35,699 nucleotides of DNA from Marinobacter sp. GTDB lineage: Bacteria > Pseudomonadota > Gammaproteobacteria > Pseudomonadales > Oleiphilaceae. Of the stretch, positions 1 through 9,070 are shown piece by piece. The notes under the pieces were generated by a model. That model was not told the origin of the DNA and did not search any database. It saw only the letters and a program-made list of their open reading frames with translations. Positions within the stretch are counted from its first letter, which is position 1, and every line of letters starts with the position of its first letter. A program made the translations under genes and the position numbers. The stretch spans positions 1 through 35,699 of the forward strand of contig NZ_JACUUB010000027.1 in assembly GCF_014859525.1 (NCBI RefSeq), written 5' to 3'.

Positions 1-740
1 CCGCCGGCAACCCTTTTGTATCGTTCGATCAGTTCAGACTGACTCGGCAACATCCAGCTCACGGGCGCCCTTTCCTGTTGTTCCAGCCACTGATTTGCTT
101 TTGAGAAATGGCGACAACCGAAAAAACCTCGATAAGCACTCAGCGGCGATGGGTGCGGGCCCTCCAGAACCAGATGGCGGTTGCGGTCGATGTGTCGGCC
201 TTTTTTCCTGGCGTAACTGCCCCAGAGCAGGAACACCACACCGTCCCGTTCCCGGTTGACGGTCTCGATGACTTTGTCGGTAAAGATTTCCCAGCCTTTG
301 TTCTGGTGGGCCCCGGCATTGCTTTGCTCGACGGTAAGCACTGCATTCAACAGCAGCACGCCCTGCTCTGCCCAGGACTGCAGGCAGCCGTGATCGGGCG
401 GGGTTATGCCGAGGTCTTGCTGGATCTCTTTGAAGATGTTGACCAGGGAGGGAGGTGTTGGCACGCCGGGGCGAACGGAGAAGCACAGGCCGTGGGCCTG
501 GCCGGGGCCGTGGTATGGGTCCTGGCCCAGAATCACTACTTTGACCTGGTCCAGGGGGGTACTGTTGAGGGCGTTGAAGCAGTGTCTCTGCTCCGGGAAC
601 AGCACTTTGCCCGCTTGTTCTTCGGCGGCCAGGAATTCTGCCAATTGCCGCATGTAGGGCTGGCGGAACTCGTTCGTCAGCCACTCATCCCAGCCGTGGC
701 CGGGCTTCAGTTGTTGAGCCAGTGCCTCGGCGGGATGCAT
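1..740 (-). CDS. ung: Uracil-DNA glycosylase (family 1), 3' end cut by window edge
   Basis: Removes uracil from DNA to start base-excision repair. Reading the minus strand from the ATG at 740 gives an uninterrupted frame beginning [20 protein letters not shown] and running off the window with no stop, so the entry is partial at its 3' end. Family landmarks are clear: the water-activating loop GQDPYHG with its catalytic Asp, then [19 protein letters not shown], and the DNA-intercalation loop [14 protein letters not shown] near the C-terminus. About 246 residues are visible. That is already longer than the usual ~230, and the family core ends near 'NQWLEQQ', so only a short tail can be missing. 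The start lies 4 bases after the lysS stop, implying co-transcription and probably translational coupling with lysS. Function is near certain from the motifs; the exact C-terminus cannot be seen. Confidence 0.95.
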   Translation of the reverse strand, partial: MHPAEALAQQLKPGHGWDEWLTNEFRQPYMRQLAEFLAAEEQAGKVLFPEQRHCFNALNSTPLDQVKVVILGQDPYHGPGQAHGLCFSVRPGVPTPPSLVNIFKEIQQDLGITPPDHGCLQSWAEQGVLLLNAVLTVEQSNAGAHQNKGWEIFTDKVIETVNRERDGVVFLLWGSYARKKGRHIDRNRHLVLEGPHPSPLSAYRGFFGCRHFSKANQWLEQQERAPVSWMLPSQSELIERYKRVAG

Positions 741-744
741 GGGC

Positions 745-2280
745 TTACTCGCTTTCCTGTTTGTGTTCGGCCTTGTGCTCCGGGCGCATGGCCGGGAACA
801 GGATAACGTCACGGATGGACTGAGAGTTGGTCAAGAGCATGGCCAGGCGGTCGATGCCAATGCCTTCGCCAGCGGTCGGTGGCAAGCCGTATTCCAGCGC
901 CATCACGTAGTCTTCGTCGTAGAACATGGCTTCGTCATCACCGGCGTCTTTCTCGGCGACCTGGGCCTGGAAGCGCTCGGCCTGGTCTTCAGCGTCGTTG
1001 AGCTCGGAGAAGCCATTGGCAATTTCGCGGCCTCCGACAAAAAACTCGAAGCGCTCGGTGACGAACGGATCGCTGTCTTTACAACGGGCCAGCGGCGAGA
1101 TCTCTTTCGGGTATTCGGTGATGAAAGTCGGCTGCATCAGGCGATGCTCGGCGCTGGCTTCAAAGATTTCGATCTGTATCTTGCCCAGACCCCAGGTGTT
1201 TTTAATATGAATACCCAGGCTCTTGGCCACCTCACGCGCGCTGTCATAATCCGCCAACGATTCGCGGCTGATGTCCGGGTTGTAGCGCAAAATAGCATCT
1301 ACCACAGTCAGGCGCTCAAACGGTTTACCGAAATCGTATTCGATGGTTTCTTCACTGCCATCTTTGAGTGAACGGGTGTTGATCACCGTGGTGGTACCCA
1401 GCACCTTCTGTGTGATGGTGCGCAGCATGTCTTCAGTCAGGTCCATCAGGTCATTGTAATCGGCATACGCCTGATAGAACTCAACCATGGTGAATTCGGG
1501 ATTGTGCCGGGTAGATAACCCTTCGTTGCGGAAGTTACGGTTGATTTCGAACACCCGCTCAAAGCCGCCGACCACCAGGCGCTTGAGGAACAGCTCCGGC
1601 GCAATGCGCAGATACATGTCGATGCCCAGGGCGTTGTGATGAGTTACAAAGGGCCGGGCGGTGGCACCACCGGGGATCACCTGCAGCATGGGGGTTTCCA
1701 CCTCCATGAAGTCGCGATCGGTGAAGTACTGGCGCATCACGTTGATGATCTTGGAGCGGGCGTGGAACACCCGGCGGCTGTCTTCGTTCACCATCAGGTC
1801 AACATACCGGTGACGGTAGCGCGCCTCGGTGTCGGTCAGGCCTTTGTGCTTCTCCGGCAGCGGTCGCAGTGACTTGGTGAGCAGTGTGTACTCATCCATA
1901 GACACGTAGAGGTCGCCCTTGCCGGACTTGCACAGGATGCCACGTACGCCCACGATGTCGCCCAGATCCCAGTGCCTGGTGTCTTTCTGGACCTCTTTAG
2001 GAGCGTAGATCTGGATGCGGCCAGTCATGTCCTGAACCACTTTGAACGCTTTTCGGTCGAGCATCATGCGACCGGCAATGGCCACCTCGATGCCCATCGC
2101 CTCGAGCTCTTCCTTGGAGTTATCACCGTATTTTTCTTGCAACTCGGCAGCGGTTGCATCACGGCGGAAATCGTTCGGGAACGGATTGCCTTGTTCGCGC
2201 AGGCTCGCCAGTTTGGCGCGGCGCTCGGCAATCAACTTGTTGTCCTCGGGCTGTGCGGCGTTCTGGGTATGTTCAGTCAT
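745..2280 (-). CDS. lysS: Lysyl-tRNA synthetase, class II
   Basis: Charges tRNA-Lys with lysine in the cytoplasm. The 511-residue protein matches the bacterial class II enzyme length (E. coli about 505). An N-terminal OB-fold anticodon-binding domain spans about residues 65-170 ([20 protein letters not shown]). It is followed by the class II catalytic core: motif 2 around [20 protein letters not shown] and motif 3 near the C-terminus ([13 protein letters not shown]), whose Arg contacts ATP. The start is ATG at 2278-2280, 50 bases downstream of the prfB stop. The prfB-lysS order is conserved in gammaproteobacteria and fits one transcript continuing into ung. Nothing is broken or unusual. Confidence 0.97.
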   Translation of the reverse strand: MTEHTQNAAQPEDNKLIAERRAKLASLREQGNPFPNDFRRDATAAELQEKYGDNSKEELEAMGIEVAIAGRMMLDRKAFKVVQDMTGRIQIYAPKEVQKDTRHWDLGDIVGVRGILCKSGKGDLYVSMDEYTLLTKSLRPLPEKHKGLTDTEARYRHRYVDLMVNEDSRRVFHARSKIINVMRQYFTDRDFMEVETPMLQVIPGGATARPFVTHHNALGIDMYLRIAPELFLKRLVVGGFERVFEINRNFRNEGLSTRHNPEFTMVEFYQAYADYNDLMDLTEDMLRTITQKVLGTTTVINTRSLKDGSEETIEYDFGKPFERLTVVDAILRYNPDISRESLADYDSAREVAKSLGIHIKNTWGLGKIQIEIFEASAEHRLMQPTFITEYPKEISPLARCKDSDPFVTERFEFFVGGREIANGFSELNDAEDQAERFQAQVAEKDAGDDEAMFYDEDYVMALEYGLPPTAGEGIGIDRLAMLLTNSQSIRDVILFPAMRPEHKAEHKQESE

Positions 2281-2330
2281 GTTGGCTCACTAGAAGTCGG
2301 GGATGTCCGGATCGGTTAGTATGGCGCTGA

Positions 2331-3426
2331 CTACAGCGCCATCTTCAGACTGGCTTCAATAAACTTGTCGATGTCGCCATCCAACACCGACTGGGTGTTG
2401 CTGGTTTCCACCTTGGTGCGCAGGTCCTTGATACGGCTGTCATCCAGCACGTAGGAGCGGATCTGGCTACCCCAGCCGATGTCGGACTTGGCATCTTCGG
2501 CTTTCTGCTTCTCTTCGTTACGTTTCTGCATTTCCAGCTCAAACAGTTTCGCCTTGAGCTGCTTCATAGCGAAATCTTTGTTCTGGTGCTGGCTTCGGCC
2601 GGCCTGACAAGCCACCACAATACCCGTGGGGTTGTGGGTCAACCGGACTGCAGATTCGGTCCGGTTAACGTGCTGACCACCGGCACCGGAAGCGCGGTAT
2701 ACGTCGACCCGCAGATCAGCCGGGTTGATTTCAATCTCGAAACTGTCGTCAACTTCCGGAGATACAAACAAGGAAGAGAAGGATGTATGGCGACGGTTGC
2801 CGGAATCGAACGGGGATTTACGCACCAGGCGGTGTACGCCGGTTTCGGTTCGCAGCCAGCCGTAAGCATAATCGCCCTGGACGTGAATGGTGGCACTCTT
2901 GATACCGGCCACTTCTCCTTCCTGCAGCTCGATGATCTCGGCTTTGAAGCCGCGACGCTCGGCCCAGCGCAGGTACATACGCAGCAGCATGTTGGCCCAG
3001 TCCTGGGCTTCGGTACCACCGGAGCCGGCCTGAATATCCACGTAGGCGTTGTTAGCGTCCATTTCACCGGAGAACATGCGGCGAAATTCGAGTTTTTCGA
3101 GCTCTTTATCGAGGTTCTCGATATCGGCCACGATTTCTGCGACTGTGCCTTCGTCGTCTTCTTCGATTGCCATATCGAGCAGGCCTTCGGCATCGCTCAG
3201 GCCGCTGGTCAGGTTGTCGATGGTTTTGACGATCAGCTCAAGATCCGAACGTTCTTTGCCCAATGCCTGGGCCCGCTCGGGGTCGTCCCACACTTTGGGC
3301 ATCTCAAGTTCACGCTCTACTTCGACCAGACGCTCACTACGCTGATCGTAGTCAAAGATACCCCCTCAGCGCTTCAGTGCGCTCGCGAAGCTCTTTGATC
3401 TTCATCACTATGGGATTAATTTCCAT
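2331..3426 (-). CDS. prfB: Peptide chain release factor 2, expressed by programmed +1 frameshift
   Basis: RF2 recognises UGA and UAA stop codons and triggers peptide release. The gene has two frames. A 24-codon leader starts at ATG 3424-3426 ([20 protein letters not shown]) and ends at an in-frame TGA (3352-3354). After slipping one base forward at CTT-TGA-C, the main frame continues as [12 protein letters not shown] to the TAG at 2331. The full product is about 364 residues, as expected for RF2 (365 in E. coli). It contains the SPF stop-recognition tripeptide ([15 protein letters not shown]) and the catalytic GGQ ([15 protein letters not shown]). A plain ORF call would miss the first ~40 residues and start at an internal Met. 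An AAGG Shine-Dalgarno lies just upstream of the ATG. lysS follows directly. Confidence 0.96.
3351..3366 (-). promoter_or_regulatory. prfB +1 frameshift site (autoregulatory)
   Basis: On the minus strand the bases read AGGGGG TAT CTT TGA C. An internal Shine-Dalgarno-like AGGGGG sits three bases before the slippery CTT, followed by the in-frame TGA and a C. This is the same arrangement as in E. coli prfB. Established mechanism: low RF2 makes TGA decoding slow, the ribosome slips +1 on CTT, and full-length RF2 is made. The feature decides the true start of the gene. Confidence 0.96.
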
Positions 3427-3475
3427 GAAACCTTGTCTCGCTTTTGGAAAATGATGCGATAAAAACAGAGGGCGG

Positions 3476-3481
3476 ATTCTA
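3476..3481 (-). promoter_or_regulatory. Putative -10 element of a prfB promoter
   Basis: The minus strand reads GGTAGAATCCGCCC, a good -10 hexamer (TAGAAT) preceded by GG and followed by a GC-rich discriminator, 49 bases before the prfB ATG. No strong -35 is seen at 17 bases, so this is a tentative call. It would allow prfB-lysS-ung to be transcribed independently of recJ, consistent with the 181-base recJ-prfB gap. Confidence 0.4.
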
Positions 3482-3546
3482 CCGGAATTTGTGCGTTAAA
3501 TCAGCAGACGGAATGTACAGAGTCTTCAGCATTCAACGGATACAAA

Positions 3547-3574
3547 GGGGTCTGACCCCTTGGGGTCAGACCCC
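3547..3574. repeat. Double palindrome GGGGTCTGACCCC / GGGGTCAGACCCC
   Basis: Two 13-base units separated by TT form a perfect inverted repeat. Each unit is itself a palindrome around one central base (GGGGTC-N-GACCCC). It lies in the recJ-prfB gap. It can fold as one long hairpin or two small ones, with no T-run typical of an intrinsic terminator. It resembles REP-like dispersed elements. No second copy occurs in this window, so dispersal elsewhere is untested. Confidence 0.75.
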
Positions 3575-3607
3575 ACCCTTCTGCTGAGCCAATCTCCAAA
3601 AACGGAA

Positions 3608-5341
3608 TCAGTCCAGCGGCTCCAGATAATCCACAAGAAGCTGCAAATTGGTCCGCCCACGAAAAGTATTGGCGTCCGGCTTATACACCAGCCGCGCGCC
3701 ACTCCGCGTATAGTCCGGCACTTCCGGCCCGGTATTAAAGGCAATACCGTCAATAATGCCTCCGCCCTCGACCGGCTGCAGCACCAGTTTCAGATGATTC
3801 TCACCCACCACTCGCTGGCTGACCACCCGGAATTCACCATCAAACACCGGCTCCGGAAAGTGCTGGCCCCAGGGGCCTCCGCGCCTGAGCTGGTAGGCGG
3901 TATCGAGATTCAACTCTTCCGGGGCAAGGGGCCCGTCGGTCATGATCGCGGCTTCCAGATCTTCCGGTTTCAGGGTGTCCCGAACGGCATGATCAAAGGC
4001 ACTGCTGAAATTCTCCAGATCATCCCGGGCGATGGTCATGCCGGCGGCCATGGCGTGGCCACCGTATTTTTTCATCAGGCCCGGATTCTTGGCATCCACC
4101 ACCGCCAAAGCATCACGGATGTGCAGTCCGGGGATGGACCGGGCGGAACCTTTGAGGTGCTGACCATCATCGTCTGGCGCAAACGCGATGGTCGGACGAT
4201 GAGTCTGTTCGCGAATTCTCGCAGCCAGTATGCCGATAACGCCCTGGTGCCAGTCCTGATCAAAAAGCGCCAACCCCCAGGGCAGGCCTTCGATGTCCAG
4301 AGACATGGATGCCAGCAACTCCTGGGCCTGGTGCTTCATATCCTTTTCGATCGTTCGGCGTTCACGATTGAAGCTGTCCAGTTCCCGGGCCAGACGCAGG
4401 GCTTCGTCATGACTGTCAGCCAGCAGACAGGCAATGCCGATACTCATATCATCCAGGCGGCCGGCGGCGTTCAGGCGCGGTCCGACCACAAAGCCGAGAT
4501 CGGTGGAACTGATCTGGGTGTAGTCACGACCGGCCACTTCCAGCAACGCCAGGATTCCGGGACGGGCCTCACCTTTGCGGATGCGGCGTATGCCCTGCTC
4601 CACAAAAATCCGGTTGTTGTGATCCAGCGGCACCACGTCTGCCACGGTTCCCAAAGCCACCAAGTCCAGCAGGGTACCCAGATTGGGTTCGGGGTCAGGC
4701 AATCGGTTGTTGTCGCGCAGGTGCTTTCGCAAGGCAGTCAGCACATAGAACATGACACCCACACCCGCTGCGTTTTTGCTCAGGAACGGGCAGCCCGGCT
4801 GGTTGGGGTTTACGATCGCATCGGCATCTGGCAGCTGTTCACCCGCCAAGTGGTGATCAGTGACAACCACTGTAATACCCAACTCACGAGCAGCACGCAC
4901 ACCTTCAATCGCGGAGATGCCGTTGTCCACCGTCACCAGAAGATCGGGCAAATCTCCGTCTTCCTTCAAGCGATGAATAATGCCAGGCGTCAGGCCATAA
5001 CCGTCAGAGAAACGACTGGGCACCCGAAAGTCGATAGCGGCAACGCCCAACATGGACAAGCCCAGCATGGCGACCGCCGTGCTGGTAGCGCCATCGGCAT
5101 CAAAATCACCCAGCACCATAACCCGCTGTTTTTGCGCGATTGCCTCTGCCAGTAACTCGACAGCGCGCTCTATACCGCGCAACTGCATGGGCGAGGCCAG
5201 GTATTTGAGGGTGTACTGGAGTTGCTCATCAGAGCATACACCCCGCGCAGCATAGAGCCGACGAAGGATGGGCGGGAGATTTTGCCCCCAACCCGGGTTT
5301 TCAGTGGGCTGGGGGCGACGCAGGATCTTTTTTGGAGTCAT
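3608..5341 (-). CDS. recJ: Single-stranded-DNA-specific 5'-3' exonuclease RecJ
   Basis: RecJ degrades single-stranded DNA 5' to 3' in RecF-pathway recombination, mismatch repair and base-excision repair. The 577-residue length equals the usual gammaproteobacterial size. The DHH phosphoesterase core carries its metal-binding motifs in order: DFDADG (residues 79-84), VDNG (about 138-141) and TDHH (161-164). The central region contains GPRLNAAGRLDDM and LLADS, and the DHHA1 domain shows KYGGHAMAAGMTI. A C-terminal OB-like region follows. The gene starts with ATG at 5339-5341, 6 bases after the thrC stop, so it is probably the last gene of a hom-thrC-recJ transcript. Confidence 0.96.
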   Translation of the reverse strand: MTPKKILRRPQPTENPGWGQNLPPILRRLYAARGVCSDEQLQYTLKYLASPMQLRGIERAVELLAEAIAQKQRVMVLGDFDADGATSTAVAMLGLSMLGVAAIDFRVPSRFSDGYGLTPGIIHRLKEDGDLPDLLVTVDNGISAIEGVRAARELGITVVVTDHHLAGEQLPDADAIVNPNQPGCPFLSKNAAGVGVMFYVLTALRKHLRDNNRLPDPEPNLGTLLDLVALGTVADVVPLDHNNRIFVEQGIRRIRKGEARPGILALLEVAGRDYTQISSTDLGFVVGPRLNAAGRLDDMSIGIACLLADSHDEALRLARELDSFNRERRTIEKDMKHQAQELLASMSLDIEGLPWGLALFDQDWHQGVIGILAARIREQTHRPTIAFAPDDDGQHLKGSARSIPGLHIRDALAVVDAKNPGLMKKYGGHAMAAGMTIARDDLENFSSAFDHAVRDTLKPEDLEAAIMTDGPLAPEELNLDTAYQLRRGGPWGQHFPEPVFDGEFRVVSQRVVGENHLKLVLQPVEGGGIIDGIAFNTGPEVPDYTRSGARLVYKPDANTFRGRTNLQLLVDYLEPLD

Positions 5342-5347
5342 GCCGGG

Positions 5348-6748
5348 TCAGGCGTTCTTCCAGTGCTTGGCCAGGAAACCCTGCACGTCGGCCAGGTTGT
5401 TTTCCAACACCGTGTACCGCTCTTCCCGTTCGAACAGATCCGCCATGTGGGCCGGCAGCTCCGGCTTGACGGTGAGACCAGATTCGACGATGGCATCCGG
5501 GAACTTGGCCGGATGTGCCGTGCCAAGGGTAATCATCGGTACAGCGTTATCCCGACGGCAGTTGCGGGCAGCACGAACACCGATGGCGGTGTGTGGGTCC
5601 AGCAGGTACTCGTTCTGCTCGAAAATCTCCCGGATGGTATCGCAGGTGGCTTTGTCGTCCACCGCGTCGCTATCAAACAGCTTGCGCGCGTGCTTCCAGC
5701 GATAATCCTCAATGCTGACCGGGCCCCTGGAGGCGTTTTCCAGCAGCTCTTTGACGGCGGCTCCGTCGCGACCGTGCAGGTCGAACAACAGGCGCTCGAA
5801 GTTACTGGACACCATGATATCCATACTCGGCGACAAGGTATGCTCAAGCTGATGCTGCTCATACTTGTTGCCGCTCATGAAGCGATGCAGGATATCGTTA
5901 CGGTTGGTCGCGATCACCAGCTGATTGATGGGCAGTCCCATCTTCCTGGCGAGGTACCCGGCAAAAATATCGCCAAAGTTACCCGTGGGCACGGAAAACG
6001 CCATACTACGGTCCGGGCCGCCCAGAGAGAGCGATGCCTGAAAGTAGTAAACAATCTGGGCCATGATCCGCGCCCAGTTGATGGAGTTCACCGCGGCCAA
6101 CTGAGTCTTGCCGCCCAGGAAAGACTGGTTGCCAAAGCTCTCCTTGACCATGCGCTGGCAATCATCAAAGTTGCCCTTGACCGCGATGTTATGGATGTTG
6201 TCACCCTGTACCGTAGTCATCTGTCGGCGCTGAACTTCTGACACTCGCTGGTACGGGTGCAGAATGAAGATATCCACATGCTTGCAGCGGCGGCAGCCTT
6301 CGATCGCGGCCGAACCGGTGTCACCGGAGGTCGCGCCCATGATCACCACATGCTGGTTACGCCTCTCCAGCACATAGTCGAGCAGGCGACCCAGCAGTTG
6401 CAGGGCAAAATCCTTGAACGCCAGCGTCGGACCGCGGAATAACTCCATCACCCATTCGTTGCTGTCGATCTGTACCAGCGGGGCCACGGCCTTATGGCTG
6501 AACACACCGTAGGTTTCGCTCAGCATCTTGCGAAACTCATCGGCCGGAATAGCATCCTCCACAAACGGATACATGACGTTGTAAGCCAGCTCGGCGTATG
6601 GCAGGCCGCGCCAGCTGCGGATCTCTTCCAGGCTGAAATGCGGCAGCGATTCCGGCACATACAAACCACCGTCGGTCGCCAGACCGGTCAGCAGAACGTC
6701 CTCAAAGCCCAAAGCGGGTGCGTCGCCCCGTGTACTGATGTATCTCAC
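5348..6748 (-). CDS. thrC: Threonine synthase
   Basis: PLP enzyme converting O-phospho-homoserine to threonine, the last step of threonine synthesis. Length is 466 residues, typical of the Pseudomonas-type enzyme. The PLP lysine sits in PTLAFKDFALQ (Lys112) and the phosphate-binding loop is GATSGDTGSAAIEG (about 138-151). The N-terminus MRYISTRGDAP is the standard family start. The start codon is GTG (6746-6748) with AGGT six bases upstream. It follows hom by 11 bases, so the two threonine-pathway genes are almost certainly co-transcribed. The intervening thrB (homoserine kinase) is not in this window, as in pseudomonads where it lies elsewhere. Confidence 0.96.
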   Translation of the reverse strand: MRYISTRGDAPALGFEDVLLTGLATDGGLYVPESLPHFSLEEIRSWRGLPYAELAYNVMYPFVEDAIPADEFRKMLSETYGVFSHKAVAPLVQIDSNEWVMELFRGPTLAFKDFALQLLGRLLDYVLERRNQHVVIMGATSGDTGSAAIEGCRRCKHVDIFILHPYQRVSEVQRRQMTTVQGDNIHNIAVKGNFDDCQRMVKESFGNQSFLGGKTQLAAVNSINWARIMAQIVYYFQASLSLGGPDRSMAFSVPTGNFGDIFAGYLARKMGLPINQLVIATNRNDILHRFMSGNKYEQHQLEHTLSPSMDIMVSSNFERLLFDLHGRDGAAVKELLENASRGPVSIEDYRWKHARKLFDSDAVDDKATCDTIREIFEQNEYLLDPHTAIGVRAARNCRRDNAVPMITLGTAHPAKFPDAIVESGLTVKPELPAHMADLFEREERYTVLENNLADVQGFLAKHWKNA

Positions 6749-6759
6749 GTGCGTACCTG

Positions 6760-8061
6760 TCAGTTAAAGTTTTCTGCGCGAATGCGGACAACCTTGCCAT
6801 CAACATCGGCCAGGGCTTCCATTTCTTCTATGGCCAGGTTCATCTGGCGCTCCTGAACCGTGTGAGTCAGGATGATAACCGGGATACGACCATCCTTGAA
6901 TTCGGACTCTTTCTGCATGATCGACTCAATATTGATGCCATGCTCGCTCAGGATCGATGCTACTTTGGCCAGAACGCCCGGGTGGTCAAAGGCCTGGATC
7001 CGCAGGTAATAGGCGGACTGAACATCTTCCATCGACAATACCGGCAGATCGTCCATAGCTTCTGGACGGAAGCCCAGATAAGGCACCCGCTGCTGGCTGT
7101 TGCTGGCGACCGCTCGGGCCACATCGACAATATCGGCAACAACGGCTGAGCCGGTTGCCTCATCACCGGCACCCGGGCCGTAATACATGGTCTGGCCAAC
7201 CGCATCGCCGTCGACCATCACAGCGTTTAACACGCCGTCTACCTGAGCAATCAGATGCGTTTTTGGCACCAGTGTCGGGTGAACGCGCAACTCAATGCCA
7301 ACATCACGACGGCGTGCAATACCCAGGTGCTTTACCCGATAACCCAGCAATTCGGCGTGAGCGATGTCGCTAGGCGTCAGGGTAGAGATGCCCTCGGTGT
7401 AGGCTTTCTCAAACTGCAAAGGAACGCCCATGCCGGCCGACGCCAGAATAGTAAGCTTGTGGGCTGCATCAATGCCCTCGACGTCGAAGGTTGGATCGGC
7501 TTCGGCGTACCCCAGTGCCTGGGCTTCTTTCAGGACTTCGTCGAATTCCCGACCAGCTCGCATCTCGGTGAGAATGTAGTTGCCGGTGCCGTTAATAATA
7601 CCGGCAATGGTGTCGATACGATTGGCCGCCAAGCCTTCACGAACGGCCTTGATTACCGGAATGCCACCGGCTACGCCAGCTTCGTAGGCAACCACAACGC
7701 CGGCCTTTTCAGCGGCCTCAAAAATTTCATTACCGTGTACCGCGATCAACGCCTTATTGGCCGTCACTACATGCTTGCCTTTGGCAATCGCTGCCAGCAC
7801 CAATTCTTTGGCAGCATCGTAACCACCGATCAGTTCCACAACGATGTCGATATGCGGATCATTGATCACATCAAAAATGTCGGTGCTGAACGGCACATCG
7901 CCCAGTTTGATATCGTCCCGACTACGGCGACTGGCAATCCGGGCAATCCGGATATTGCAGCCGGCACGCCCGGCAATAATCGCAGCGTTGCGAGTAAGAA
8001 CATTGAATGTACCGCCGCCAACGGTTCCTAGTCCGCAAATTCCGACATTAACGTCTTTCAA
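6760..8061 (-). CDS. hom: Homoserine dehydrogenase with C-terminal ACT domain
   Basis: Reduces aspartate semialdehyde to homoserine at the methionine/threonine branch. It has 433 residues, the monofunctional (not aspartokinase-fused) type. The N-terminal Rossmann motif is GICGLGTVGGG. The catalytic domain includes GIINGTGNYILTEM and the substrate-binding region EADPTFDVEGIDAAHK. An ACT regulatory domain covers about residues 350-430 (YLRIQAFDHPGVLAKVAS), implying feedback control, usually by threonine. The start is TTG (8059-8061), supported by GAGGTG six bases upstream and by family alignment (MKxVxVGICGLG). thrC follows by 11 bases. A promoter candidate lies just upstream. I see no leader peptide or attenuator. 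Confidence 0.95.
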   Translation of the reverse strand: MKDVNVGICGLGTVGGGTFNVLTRNAAIIAGRAGCNIRIARIASRRSRDDIKLGDVPFSTDIFDVINDPHIDIVVELIGGYDAAKELVLAAIAKGKHVVTANKALIAVHGNEIFEAAEKAGVVVAYEAGVAGGIPVIKAVREGLAANRIDTIAGIINGTGNYILTEMRAGREFDEVLKEAQALGYAEADPTFDVEGIDAAHKLTILASAGMGVPLQFEKAYTEGISTLTPSDIAHAELLGYRVKHLGIARRRDVGIELRVHPTLVPKTHLIAQVDGVLNAVMVDGDAVGQTMYYGPGAGDEATGSAVVADIVDVARAVASNSQQRVPYLGFRPEAMDDLPVLSMEDVQSAYYLRIQAFDHPGVLAKVASILSEHGINIESIMQKESEFKDGRIPVIILTHTVQERQMNLAIEEMEALADVDGKVVRIRAENFN

Positions 8062-8113
8062 GCTCTCACCTCTGATCCCGATGGGGTGCTGATGGATTGC
8101 AATATGGGGGCAT

Positions 8114-8142
8114 AGTATACCGATTCGGGGCCCGCTGAATAA
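8114..8142 (-). promoter_or_regulatory. Putative hom-thrC promoter
   Basis: The minus strand has -35-like TTATTC (8137-8142), a 17-base spacer, and -10 TATACT (8114-8119), about 50 bases upstream of the hom TTG. An imperfect inverted repeat (CCGATTCAGGG with CCCCGAATCGG, about 8120-8154) overlaps the -35 and spacer. It could be an operator or a weak dsbC terminator. There is no T-run, so an operator is equally plausible. Confidence 0.5.
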
Positions 8143-8199
8143 GCCCTGAATCGGTCACTGTTCAATCGTTGCCTGGAGCATCGGGCTCACAGCGCCAAA

Positions 8200-8934
8200 T
8201 TACAGAATCCCTAGCCCTTCGGCGAGATTCCGGGCAGGAACGTAGCCTCTGATAACATTACCGTCTTCAAGCAAAATAGCGGGCGTACCGGTTACACCAA
8301 CCTGGCCACCGAGACGAAATTGCTCCTCCACAGGGTTGTCGCAGTTTTTCTGGGCAACCGATCTGCCAGCCTTGGAGGCATCCATCGCTTCCCGCTGATC
8401 GTCTGCACACCAAACCGACTCATACTTCCGGAATGACGGTGTGCCAGGGCCTGAACGGGGAAATGCGTAATAGTTAACGGTAATGCCATACTCGTTGAGC
8501 TCTGGCACTTCATCGTGCAGCTTCCGGCAATAAGGGCAATCTATGTCAGTAAAGACATCAATCACCGCTTTCTGCTCGCCCTTGGCCGGGTAAGAGATAA
8601 TCCCTTTGGCTCCGTACGCCACCATCTGCTGTTTACGCTGACCGGCTCTGGATGCTTCCGACACGTTGGCAATGCCGGTTTCAGTAATTTTCAACAAATC
8701 GCCTGTTAACAGGTAAACGCCATCGGCGGTCGTGTAGATGGTGTCGCCATTATTACTCTGAACTTCATACAGCCCGGTCGCCTCGGATTCACGAACCGAC
8801 GTCACGTTCAGACCGGGCACGGCGTCCATAAGTTGTTTGGCAATTCTATCTTCAGTCTCGGCCGCACTCACAACCGACACGCCGGCCAGTGATAACATCA
8901 AGCCGGCAACTGCGGCGACAATTTTAAGATTCAT
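8200..8934 (-). CDS. dsbC: Periplasmic disulfide isomerase DsbC
   Basis: Reshuffles wrong disulfides in periplasmic proteins and is kept reduced by DsbD. The 244 residues begin with a Sec signal peptide (hydrophobic stretch about 4-22, probable cleavage after VVSA near residue 24). An N-terminal dimerisation domain covers about 25-85. A linker helix leads to the thioredoxin-fold domain with active site CPYC (Cys133-Cys136). The cis-proline region is GVTGTPAILL near the C-terminus, and a second structural Cys pair (WCADD, KNCDN) matches DsbC rather than DsbG. The xerD-dsbC-hom-thrC order is conserved in pseudomonads. The 136-base gap to xerD holds a GC-rich stretch (about 8968-8980) and no obvious terminator. 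Confidence 0.94.
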   Translation of the reverse strand: MNLKIVAAVAGLMLSLAGVSVVSAAETEDRIAKQLMDAVPGLNVTSVRESEATGLYEVQSNNGDTIYTTADGVYLLTGDLLKITETGIANVSEASRAGQRKQQMVAYGAKGIISYPAKGEQKAVIDVFTDIDCPYCRKLHDEVPELNEYGITVNYYAFPRSGPGTPSFRKYESVWCADDQREAMDASKAGRSVAQKNCDNPVEEQFRLGGQVGVTGTPAILLEDGNVIRGYVPARNLAEGLGIL

Positions 8935-9070
8935 GGATGCAACTTACCTTCTGTGTAGTTGAGTTCCGGGGCCCCGCCCCTGTCTGGCCAGATCGCTCTG
9001 ATACGGACCCGGCAAACCTTCTGATGCGACACTGCCGAACACCAAAAGTTCAGCACGCTAACATATCAGA

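Noticed and set aside
34..684. Minus-strand open frame of 216 residues rich in Pro and Arg
   Set aside because: It is an out-of-frame shadow of ung; the real ung frame is open to the window edge and carries all family motifs.
3560..5155. Long plus-strand open frame of 531 residues
   Set aside because: Antisense shadow of recJ with no recognisable protein sequence.
5222..6241. Plus-strand open frame of 339 residues
   Set aside because: Antisense to recJ/thrC; no domain, no Shine-Dalgarno, and thrC is unambiguous.
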